Assembly (NCBI GenBank): GCA_017536845.1
Contig: JAFWCP010000204.1
Span: 1 to 5,090 of the forward strand
Source: Solobacterium sp.
GTDB lineage: Bacteria > Bacillota_I > Bacilli_A > Erysipelotrichales > Erysipelotrichaceae
Direction of reading: 5' to 3'
Length of the DNA stretch: 5,090 nucleotides
Shown: positions 1 to 5,090 of the stretch, in pieces
Layout of the letters: each line of letters starts with the position of its first letter
How positions within the stretch are numbered: position 1 is the first letter of the stretch
The notes under the pieces: generated by a model
Told to the model about the DNA's origin: nothing
Databases searched by the model: none
The model's input: the letters and a program-made list of their open reading frames with translations, nothing else
Made by a program: the position numbers and the translations under genes

Positions 1-1469
1 GACATGAAATCTTCCTGCACTTCGCAGTTGCAGAAGGAAGCTGGAACCTTGACGGTACAGACGGCGACTACATGAACAAGGTGTACCTTGCCGTCCAGTC
101 CAGAAGGCACTATGTCGTCATCCAGGACAACGTCTATGCCATGGGCTTTGGCAGAGGTGCTGTCATTGCCCAGCAGGCCGTCATGAAGATGAGCAGTGAA
201 TGGTCAGGATTGGCCACCTTCGGAGACCTTGGTAAAGAGGCCATGATCAATGCCGACGCCACCATCGGTGCCCAGAATACCGGCAAGACCGAACTGACCG
301 TCTCAACCGCCAAGCTGCCGGTTCCGGTATGGATGGGCTGGTCAAAGACCAATGCTGACGAAGAAAACGTGAAAGCCTACTGGCTGAAGCAGAACGACAG
401 CAGCGATGAATCCTTCGCCAACATGTGGGCCACGGAAATCCATTTCCCTTCCACTGTAAACAGAAAAGGCTCGATCAATGAAGAAAAGACAGCCCAGGTC
501 AGAATCAGCGAAGGATATACCATGTCAGAAGAACTGCTGGAAGCTGTCTGGACCTTCCTGGCCGCAAACTGCCGCCACAGAGGCTTTGGTGCCAAACACC
601 TGCGCAGCCGCATCTCTCCGGAAGATTACGGCATGGTATGCCGAACCCTGGAACATCAGGGCTTTACCAGGCTGTGGTATGAATACGTACCCGCATCCGC
701 AAAGAATTCTGATGAGCCTGTCCCCCTGGTTGTGAACATGCACGGCAGAGGCGGCAGTGCGGAAACCTTCGTTGACCTTTCCGGCATGAGCAGGACGGCG
801 GAAGAAAGAAACTTCATCGTCATCTTCCCGGAAGCAGGGGTTTATAAGCAAAGACCGGATGGCCTGGCCAACATCCTGCTCTGGAACGGATTTTACAAGG
901 ATATGGAATTCGATGATGCCGGCTTTATCCTCAAGGCGATTGAAGATGTGAAGAAAAGGTATCACATCGATACAACAAGGATCTATGCCTGCGGCCAGTC
1001 TTCGGGCGGCATGATGACTTCCTCCCTTGCCTTAAAGGCACCGGAAGTGTTTGCGGCCGTATCACCCTGGAGCGCCATTGTCGATCCTGAACATGAACTG
1101 GTACTGCCGGAAAGGATTGAACCCAAGGTGCCGTATCTGTTCCTGTTCGGGGAAAATGACTGGCTGTGCGTCAACCGGAAAGAAGGGAAGCTGGAATACC
1201 ATGTTGACAAGGACATTGCCGCCTTCCTTGAAAACCTGATGGATCTCTATGGCCTGGACCATACGCCCTGTACCTATACATGCGGAGAGGTCAGCTACTA
1301 TGTGTACTTTGACCGGGATCATGTCCCCATGCTTACAGTGGGCACGGTAAAGGAAATGTCCCATGCCAACTATCCGAGGGAATCCTGGATCGCCTACGAT
1401 GAATTCATGTGCCGCTTCTCGAAAACAGCAGACGGAAGCCTGCTGTATATGGGAAGAAAAGTCAGATAG
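1..1469 (+). CDS. Tandem alpha/beta-hydrolase esterase, PHB-depolymerase/feruloyl-esterase-like (5' end outside window)
   Basis: The frame is open from the left edge (first full codon at base 3) to the TAG at 1467-1469, so the ATG at 72 is probably internal and the true start lies upstream. Numbering from that Met72, the C-terminal domain (about 195-450) has the features of the PHB-depolymerase/CE1-like esterases: an oxyanion loop HGRGGS (224-229), a nucleophile elbow GQSSG with Ser310 (codon 999-1001), a likely acid Asp363 in GENDW, and a catalytic His431 in SHAN. It should hydrolyse an ester on a polymer or small acyl substrate; the actual substrate cannot be read from sequence. The first ~180 residues look like a second, degenerate hydrolase domain: the elbow reads GFGRG (25-29), with Gly where Ser should be, followed by a VPVWMGW strand like the one preceding the acid in active copies. 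Export is likely for this family, but any signal peptide lies outside the window. A terminator follows 7 bases after the stop, so this gene ends its transcript. Confidence 0.85.
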   Translation, partial: HEIFLHFAVAEGSWNLDGTDGDYMNKVYLAVQSRRHYVVIQDNVYAMGFGRGAVIAQQAVMKMSSEWSGLATFGDLGKEAMINADATIGAQNTGKTELTVSTAKLPVPVWMGWSKTNADEENVKAYWLKQNDSSDESFANMWATEIHFPSTVNRKGSINEEKTAQVRISEGYTMSEELLEAVWTFLAANCRHRGFGAKHLRSRISPEDYGMVCRTLEHQGFTRLWYEYVPASAKNSDEPVPLVVNMHGRGGSAETFVDLSGMSRTAEERNFIVIFPEAGVYKQRPDGLANILLWNGFYKDMEFDDAGFILKAIEDVKKRYHIDTTRIYACGQSSGGMMTSSLALKAPEVFAAVSPWSAIVDPEHELVLPERIEPKVPYLFLFGENDWLCVNRKEGKLEYHVDKDIAAFLENLMDLYGLDHTPCTYTCGEVSYYVYFDRDHVPMLTVGTVKEMSHANYPRESWIAYDEFMCRFSKTADGSLLYMGRKVR

Positions 1470-1476
1470 ACAACAG

Positions 1477-1505
1477 ACTCCTGTCCGAATCAGACAGGAG
1501 TTTTT
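1477..1505 (+). terminator. Rho-independent terminator after the esterase gene
   Basis: A perfect 9-bp stem (ACTCCTGTC at 1477-1485 with GACAGGAGT at 1493-1501) encloses a 7-base loop and runs into five Ts (1501-1505). It begins 7 bases after the esterase stop codon. The upstream side has no long A run, so it probably works only on the plus strand. It separates the esterase and glucanase transcripts. Confidence 0.88.
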
Positions 1506-1536
1506 CCGGCTTTCTGACAAGGAAAATCTGCCGGAA
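1504..1536. repeat. GC-rich inverted repeat just downstream of the terminator
   Basis: TTCCGGC (1504-1510) is exactly complementary to GCCGGAA (1530-1536), with a 19-base loop. Inside the loop TTTC (1511-1514) could also pair with GAAA (1522-1525), leaving an ATCT bulge. It overlaps the last two Ts of the terminator. No T run follows on either strand, so it is not a second classical terminator; it could be an RNA 3'-end structure or chance. Its role is unknown. Confidence 0.35.
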
Positions 1537-1681
1537 GGAAGAAAAATCCTGAAGGCTGGTTTATGTTTGAACCAAATCTGAAGGCGTGAATTCTACTGTT
1601 AATACGGCGGTTTGCATACGTTTGAATAACTGTGCATAAATGTCCGGAATATTGCGTAAATTCAGAAATCATCGGATTGAT

Positions 1682-1710
1682 TTATCAGCATTGAAAGCTT
1701 ACCATATAAA
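1682..1710 (+). promoter_or_regulatory. Candidate sigma-A promoter for the glucanase gene
   Basis: A -35-like TTATCA (1682-1687, 4 of 6 to TTGACA) is followed after 17 bases by a -10-like TATAAA (1705-1710, 5 of 6 to TATAAT). This would start transcription near 1717 and give a leader of about 57 bases. A weaker alternative is TTGCAT (1612-1617), 17-base spacer, CATAAA (1635-1640). Both are pattern matches in AT-rich DNA, without experimental support. Confidence 0.4.
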
Positions 1711-1760
1711 TTACCCTGTTCAGGATGCGGTGCATGGCAGCCTGGGCAAATAAAGTTTAT

Positions 1761-1771
1761 GGAAGGTGGAG
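1761..1771 (+). promoter_or_regulatory. Ribosome binding site that fixes the glucanase start
   Basis: The purine-rich GGAAGGTGGAG lies just before the ATG at 1774; GGAAGG (1761-1766) is 7 bases from it. An in-frame ATG at 1759 sits immediately before and overlaps this motif, and has no comparable site upstream, so 1774 is the better start. Starting at 1774 also gives a normal signal peptide (Met-Lys-Phe-Arg-Lys). Confidence 0.7.
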
Positions 1772-1773
1772 TT

Positions 1774-1854
1774 ATGAAATTCAGGAAAATGTTCTGCAAC
1801 GCGCTGATGGCAGGTATGCTGGCAGCGTCTTTCGGTTCCGTGTCTGTCTTTGCG
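1774..1854 (+). other. N-terminal signal peptide of the glucanase
   Basis: Residues 1-27 have a basic start (Lys2, Arg4, Lys5), a hydrophobic core rich in Leu/Met/Ala/Gly, and a V-F-A site before Glu28-Asp29, matching signal peptidase I rules. A cysteine at position 8 is too early and lacks a lipobox, so a lipoprotein is unlikely. Confidence 0.85.
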
Positions 1855-4800
1855 GAAGACACGGAAGTCCAGATCACAGCAGACACCGACAAGGAATCGT
1901 ACACCGGTACGGAACCGATCACGGAAACCGTTACCATTGAAAACGGTTCGGAAGCGGTGCTGCAGGAAATCAGAGTCTACGGCGACATTCCCGAAGGCTA
2001 TGATGTCGAAATCGCTGACGGCACAGTCGATGAAGGCATCTGGCTCAAAGATGCGGGCAATGCGGAAGCCGGCCAGACAAAGAGTGTTGAAGTAAGGTTT
2101 ACAAAGAAGGATACGGAACCGGTTGCTTCGGAAGAGCCGACAGCCTCACCCGAACCTTCCCCTACGCCGACACCGAAACCGACGGAAACACCGAAACCGG
2201 GTCCCGGCGGGAAGACAGCGAATACATCCGATACAAACAACACAGCCCTCTGGCTGGGCATGCTTGGCCTCAGCATTGCCATGATCGGCTTCGTATTCTA
2301 CGCAAGAAAGGGCAGAAAGACTGCCATGTTCCTGCTGGCCCTTGCCCTTGGCGCATCGACTCTGTCTGTTACCCCTGCCAAGGCAGAAGGCGAACCCCTG
2401 GATCTGAGCGATTACAGCCTCGTCTGGGAAGAGAACTTCGACGGTGCTGAGCTCAACCGCAATGACTGGAACGTTGAACTGCATGTTCCGGGCTGGGTCA
2501 ATGCTGAGCTGCAGGCTTATGTCGATTCCGAAGAGAACATTTATCTCGAAGACGGCCATCTTGTCCTCAAGCCGGTCAAGAACGGTGATGAGTACACATC
2601 CGGCCGTGTGAATACAATGGGCAAGCACGACTTCAAGTACGGCGTATTTGAAGCCCGTGCAAAGGTTCCTGCCGGAAAGGGCTATCTGCCTGCTTTCTGG
2701 ATGATGCCGACAGTGGAAAGCCGCTATGGCCAGTGGCCGCGCTGCGGTGAAATCGACATCATGGAAGTCATGGGTCAGGAAACCAACCTCGCGTATGGCA
2801 CCATCCATTACGGCAACCCGCATGCACAGAACCAGGGTACCTATGTCACAGATGGCGACTATTCCGAAGAATACCATACATATGCAGTTGAATGGCTGCC
2901 CGGCAAGATTGCCTGGTATATTGACGGCGTGAAGTACTATGAAACAAGTGACTGGTATTCCACAACCGAAGGCAAGGGCACAGTCACCTATCCGGCACCG
3001 TTCGACCAGCCGTTCTACATCATCCTCAACCTGGCCATCGGCGGCAGCTGGGTCGGCTATCCGGATGAGACAACAACCTATGAAGATCAGGAATTCGACA
3101 TTGATTATGTCAAGGTATACCAGAAGGATTCCTATGATGAAAATGTAACCCGTCCTGAAAAGGAACCGGTTGTCATGCGTGAAAGCGATGCAACAGGCAA
3201 CTACCTGGTCAACGGCAGCTTTGCGGAAATGGATCCTTGGGAGCTCACACTTGCCCAGGGCGGTGAAGCGACAAGCGAAATCAAGGACGGTGAAATCACC
3301 ATCACAACAGCCAATGCCGGTTCGCAGGACTACGCTGTACAGCTGCGTCAGAGAAATGTCCCGATTGAAAAGGGCATCACCTACATCGCCAGCTTCGATG
3401 CTTACGCGGATACTGAAAGAAGCGGCCTGGTTGCAGTAGAAGGCGGCGACGACAGCAGCTGGACACGTTACCTGAACGATACCAAGTTCACAGCCGGTCC
3501 GGAAAAGAAGCACTATGAATTTGAATTCACCATGGAAGAAGACAGCGATGCCACCAGCGTATTCGAATTCAACCTCGGCAACACCGATCCGGCAAGCCCG
3601 ATCCACATCTCGAATGTCCGTCTGGAAAAGAAGAGAGTGGTCCGCGAGTTCAGCAAGACCATCACTGTTGACGGTGAGGAAGTCACCCTGCACTCAGCAG
3701 TTGTCTATGTGGTCGCAGCTCCGGAAGCGGAAGAAGGCAAGGGCGTTCTCTCTGACGGCAACTACATCTACAACGGCGAATTCCAGGAAGGTCCGGATCG
3801 TAAGGACTACTGGGAATCCAACGGTGAAGTCACTGTTACACCGCTCGAAGACGGCAGACGTCTGAAGGTCGTCGTCGAAGGCGATACTGCGGTTGAAGTA
3901 TTCCAGAAGGATGTTGCTCTGCCGCATAACGGCAGGTTCGACCTCAGCTTTGACGCACAGGGCGATATTGACTCCGCTATCGGCGTCAAGATTGCCGATA
4001 CAGCTTATATGTTCGAACTCGACGGCACACCGCAGACCTTCTCGAACCTGAAGATCGAAACAAAGGATGCCGACTTCGACAACACGCTGACATTCCTGTT
4101 CGTCAAGGGCACATACTACATCGACAATGTCCGTCTGATTGAAGACGCACTGATCAAGAACGGCAGCTTCAATGCCGGACTGGCCGGCTTTGAGCCGTAC
4201 CTCTACACACCGACCAACGCAACCTACATCATCGACTCGCAGCTCGAAGACAATGCCTTTGACATCACGATCGATGATACCGGTGACCAGGACTGGCACA
4301 TCCAGCTCAAGCAGACCGGCATCCCGCTGGCTGAGAACAGCTGCTACAAGCTGACATTGAAGATGAAGTCCAGCCTTGACCGTAAGATCATGGTCGCCCT
4401 GCAGCGTGACGGCAACCGTGAAGAGACAAAGGATGACTGGACACCGTACCTGCAGAAGGTTGTTGATGTTGTCGGCGATTACACCAACTATGAGTTCTAC
4501 TTCAAGATGAACCCGGGCACCGAGCCCAAGACCGATCCGAACACCTGCTTCAGCATCTCCATGGGTGCAGTTGACGGCGTGCAGATCACCCAGCAGCACA
4601 GAATCTTCATCGATGACATCGAACTCGTTGAAATCGATGAAAGCGAAATGCCGCAGGAAGAGATCCCGGCCATTGAAATCGGCACAAACTTCCTGGCCAA
4701 CGGCGATTTCGAAAACGGTGAAGAAGGCTGGACAGGCTTCGGCGATGCGATTTCCCCGGCCGTTGGCAAGACATCCGTCGTTGACGGCAAGGCAGTTGCC

Positions 4801-5090
4801 GAGATTGAGGATTACGGCAGTGAAGACTGGAATGTCCAGCTGAAGCACTTCGGCCTCACGCTCGAAAAGGGTGCTTCCTACAAACTGACATTCAAGGGCA
4901 GCTCCACAGCAGCGCGAGACATCACTGTCAACCTGATGAGCAGCACCTATGAGTGGTATGGCGGCAGCGGCTTTACGCTGGATCCTGAGGAGAAGGAATT
5001 CACCCTCGAATTCACGATGAACAACGACACCAATGTCGATGCCGGCCTCTTCATCTCGATGGGCAAGACCGAAAACCCGGCAGCTTCCAC
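1774..5090 (+). CDS. Large modular exported GH16 beta-glucanase (laminarinase-like) with CBM4/9-like modules; 3' end outside window
   Basis: This frame is open without a stop from 1774 to the right edge, at least 1105 residues. Order: signal peptide 1-27 (cleavage after VFA); small all-beta domain ~28-112; Pro/Thr linker ~113-157; transmembrane segment 158-177; basic loop RKGRK 178-182; second hydrophobic segment 184-199 ending in AKA (202-204); GH16 catalytic domain ~209-452; four CBM4/9-like modules from 476 on. The GH16 signature GEIDIME gives nucleophile Glu326, Asp328 and acid/base Glu331. Supporting motifs are PAFWMMP just before it, TIHYG after it, and NLAIGGSW and DIDYVKVYQ at the domain end, typical of bacterial laminarinases/beta-1,3(4)-glucanases. 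The enzyme should cut internal bonds in beta-1,3- or mixed-linkage glucan outside the cell; exact linkage is not determinable here. Single-domain laminarinases are far shorter, so this is a multimodular form. Codon use looks uniform along the frame. Confidence 0.95.
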   Translation, partial: MKFRKMFCNALMAGMLAASFGSVSVFAEDTEVQITADTDKESYTGTEPITETVTIENGSEAVLQEIRVYGDIPEGYDVEIADGTVDEGIWLKDAGNAEAGQTKSVEVRFTKKDTEPVASEEPTASPEPSPTPTPKPTETPKPGPGGKTANTSDTNNTALWLGMLGLSIAMIGFVFYARKGRKTAMFLLALALGASTLSVTPAKAEGEPLDLSDYSLVWEENFDGAELNRNDWNVELHVPGWVNAELQAYVDSEENIYLEDGHLVLKPVKNGDEYTSGRVNTMGKHDFKYGVFEARAKVPAGKGYLPAFWMMPTVESRYGQWPRCGEIDIMEVMGQETNLAYGTIHYGNPHAQNQGTYVTDGDYSEEYHTYAVEWLPGKIAWYIDGVKYYETSDWYSTTEGKGTVTYPAPFDQPFYIILNLAIGGSWVGYPDETTTYEDQEFDIDYVKVYQKDSYDENVTRPEKEPVVMRESDATGNYLVNGSFAEMDPWELTLAQGGEATSEIKDGEITITTANAGSQDYAVQLRQRNVPIEKGITYIASFDAYADTERSGLVAVEGGDDSSWTRYLNDTKFTAGPEKKHYEFEFTMEEDSDATSVFEFNLGNTDPASPIHISNVRLEKKRVVREFSKTITVDGEEVTLHSAVVYVVAAPEAEEGKGVLSDGNYIYNGEFQEGPDRKDYWESNGEVTVTPLEDGRRLKVVVEGDTAVEVFQKDVALPHNGRFDLSFDAQGDIDSAIGVKIADTAYMFELDGTPQTFSNLKIETKDADFDNTLTFLFVKGTYYIDNVRLIEDALIKNGSFNAGLAGFEPYLYTPTNATYIIDSQLEDNAFDITIDDTGDQDWHIQLKQTGIPLAENSCYKLTLKMKSSLDRKIMVALQRDGNREETKDDWTPYLQKVVDVVGDYTNYEFYFKMNPGTEPKTDPNTCFSISMGAVDGVQITQQHRIFIDDIELVEIDESEMPQEEIPAIEIGTNFLANGDFENGEEGWTGFGDAISPAVGKTSVVDGKAVAEIEDYGSEDWNVQLKHFGLTLEKGASYKLTFKGSSTAARDITVNLMSSTYEWYGGSGFTLDPEEKEFTLEFTMNNDTNVDAGLFISMGKTENPAAS
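1855..2109 (+). other. Small extracellular all-beta domain, possibly NEW3/DUF11-like
   Basis: Residues 28-112 show alternating short polar/hydrophobic strands. They include a TVTIENGSEAVLQEIRVYG stretch, an IPEGYDVE turn and a GQTKSVEVRF end strand. This pattern resembles the NPCBM-associated NEW3 and DUF11 immunoglobulin-like families, where a 'PEG' turn and a 'G-T-V-V-F' end strand are common. The assignment rests on pattern only. It could be a spacer that lifts the rest of the protein off the membrane, or a small binding domain. Confidence 0.4.
2110..2244 (+). repeat. Pro/Thr/Glu-rich low-complexity linker
   Basis: Residues ~113-157 contain short repeats of the type T-P-x-P and E-P-x-P (for example PSPTPTPKPTETPKP), then a Gly/Asn/Thr-rich tail. 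Such linkers are typical between an extracellular domain and a cell-wall or membrane anchor in Gram-positive surface proteins. The repeated ccg/aca codons make the DNA locally repetitive. Confidence 0.8.
2245..2385 (+). other. Internal membrane hairpin: anchor-like helix, basic loop, second signal-peptide-like helix
   Basis: Residues 158-177 form a hydrophobic helix after a DTNNT motif and end in the basic cluster RKGRK (178-182). That is how the C-terminus of a Gram-positive wall-anchored protein normally looks, though no LPXTG is present (the nearby sequence is KTANTSD). A second hydrophobic run (184-199) follows at once and ends TPAKA before Glu205, a standard signal peptidase I pattern. 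With the N-terminal signal peptide, the predicted topology puts both the beta domain and the GH16 domain outside and the basic loop inside. If cleavage occurs after Ala204, the enzyme part would be released from the membrane hairpin. Confidence 0.7.
2398..3129 (+). other. GH16 catalytic domain
   Basis: Residues ~209-452, about 245 residues, the usual size of a GH16 beta-jelly-roll. It opens with LVWEENFDG, a common first strand of bacterial laminarinases, and has the catalytic GEIDIME at 325-331 (Glu326 codon at 2749, Glu331 codon at 2764). The extra Met in E-I-D-I-M-E is the beta-bulge form of laminarinases and kappa-carrageenase/agarase relatives, as opposed to the E-x-D-x-E of lichenases. 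No truncation or missing catalytic residue is seen. Confidence 0.93.
3199..3630 (+). other. CBM4/9-like module A
   Basis: Residues ~476-619. It starts with the family-typical NGSF (480-483), contains DYAVQL (519-524), and ends with the strand IHISNVRLEK. CBM4/9 modules are beta-sandwiches that bind glucan chains, and CBM4 modules on laminarinases bind beta-1,3-glucan. A ~43-residue spacer containing TITVDGEEVTL follows before module B. Confidence 0.7.
3760..4140 (+). other. CBM4/9-like module B (short, divergent)
   Basis: Residues ~663-789. It begins with NGEF (667-670) and ends YYIDNVRLI, so the fold boundaries match the other copies. It is about 127 residues, compared with about 144-160 for A and C. 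At the place where A, C and D have D-[WY]-x-[VI]-Q-L it has TAVEVF, lacking the aromatic residue and Gln. It may have lost or changed ligand binding. Confidence 0.6.
4153..4632 (+). other. CBM4/9-like module C
   Basis: Residues ~794-953. It starts with NGSF (796-799), only a few residues after the last strand of module B, carries DWHIQL (840-845), and ends with IFIDDIELVE. It is the longest copy, with an insertion around 880-900 and a longer loop before the last strand. Similarity to module D is clearest around [D/E]DW-x-[VI]QLK and YKLT. Confidence 0.72.
4687..5090 (+). other. CBM4/9-like module D (cut by window edge)
   Basis: Residues ~972-1105 and beyond. It starts with NGDFENG (976-982) and a GW pair (985-986), the best match to the CBM4/9 opening motif, and carries DWNVQL (1018-1023). 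The window stops inside the loop after LFISMGKTEN, just before the expected final I-D-N-V-type strand. More modules or an anchor may follow. Confidence 0.7.

Larger units (their letters stand above)
1506..1773 (+). promoter_or_regulatory. Intergenic region / leader upstream of the glucanase gene
   Basis: These 268 bases contain no credible gene: the short frames crossing it lack ribosome binding sites and recognisable proteins. It becomes AT-rich from about 1580 to 1715, as expected upstream of a promoter. It holds the inverted repeat at 1504-1536, the candidate promoter at 1682-1710 and the ribosome binding site at 1761-1771. No known riboswitch or T-box pattern was recognised in it. Confidence 0.6.

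Noticed and set aside
72..74. ATG at 72 as the true start of the esterase
   Set aside because: The frame is open to the left edge, the upstream residues continue the hydrolase-like sequence, and no ribosome binding site precedes it; the gene is cut by the window.
525..965. Minus-strand frame of 146 codons opposite the esterase
   Set aside because: It lies entirely within the coding region for the esterase domain, and its protein has no recognisable motif.
1062..1520. Minus-strand frame running from beyond the terminator into the esterase gene
   Set aside because: It crosses the terminator hairpin and the catalytic region of the sense gene, and its product shows no family features; a shadow frame.
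1613..1626. A cre-like (catabolite control) sequence, TGCATACGTTTGAA, upstream of the glucanase promoter
   Set aside because: The central CG and flanking TG are right, but about three conserved positions mismatch and the dyad symmetry is poor. The location would make sense for a glucanase, but the match is no better than expected by chance in AT-rich DNA.
1759..1773. Alternative in-frame start ATG at 1759 for the glucanase
   Set aside because: The purine-rich ribosome binding site lies just downstream of it and fits the ATG at 1774. Starting at 1759 would add acidic MEGGV before the basic n-region of the signal peptide.
2212..2244. A sortase LPXTG signal before the first internal membrane helix
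   Set aside because: The sequence there reads KTANTSDTNNT; the Leu-Pro-x-Thr-Gly pentapeptide is absent. Only the helix and basic tail resemble a sortase anchor.
2146..4848. Minus-strand open frames of 515 and 384 codons lying opposite the glucanase, in one frame split by a single stop at about 3694
   Set aside because: This antisense frame is aligned codon-for-codon with the sense gene, so its stops appear only where the sense uses TTA, CTA or TCA. The sense gene almost never uses these (TCA occurs in the Pro/Thr linker and at 3694). The opening is a codon-bias effect; the sense frame encodes unmistakable GH16 and CBM motifs.

Overview
The window holds two same-strand genes, both cut by the window edges, separated by about 300 bases of intergenic DNA. 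The composition (GC content roughly one half by eye, strong use of CTG/CTC, GGC and AAG, almost no TTA/CTA/TCA in the second gene), Gram-positive style signal peptides, a Pro/Thr linker and a sortase-anchor-like transmembrane tail suggest a Bacillota bacterium of gut type, possibly Erysipelotrichia or Clostridia. The taxonomic guess is inference; no marker gene is present.

Left part (1-1469): the 3' portion of a tandem alpha/beta-hydrolase protein of the PHB-depolymerase/feruloyl-esterase-like class. Its C-terminal domain carries a complete-looking catalytic set (HGRGGS oxyanion loop, GQSSG nucleophile elbow, GENDW acid, late SHAN histidine). The preceding domain looks like a degenerate copy in which the nucleophile serine is missing. 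A clear rho-independent terminator follows directly (1477-1505).

Middle (1506-1773): an AT-richer intergenic stretch with a GC-rich inverted repeat just after the terminator, a plausible sigma-A promoter (1682-1710) and a purine-rich ribosome binding site. No tRNA, mobile element or CRISPR is visible.

Right part (1774-5090, running off the window): one uninterrupted frame of at least 1105 codons encoding a large modular exported glycoside hydrolase. In order: signal peptide, a small all-beta domain, a Pro/Thr linker, a transmembrane segment resembling the end of a cell-wall-anchored protein, a basic loop, a second hydrophobic segment ending in a signal-peptidase-like AKA site, a GH16 beta-glucanase/laminarinase domain with the GEIDIME catalytic motif, and four CBM4/9-like modules (the last cut by the edge). 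The internal anchor plus second signal peptide make the protein look like a fusion of a surface protein with a secreted laminarinase, and this is the most unusual thing in the window.

Together the genes fit extracellular polysaccharide use: an esterase that may remove acyl groups and a beta-1,3(-1,4)-glucanase held on glucan by several binding modules. The terminator between them says they are separate transcription units, so joint function is an inference from adjacency only.
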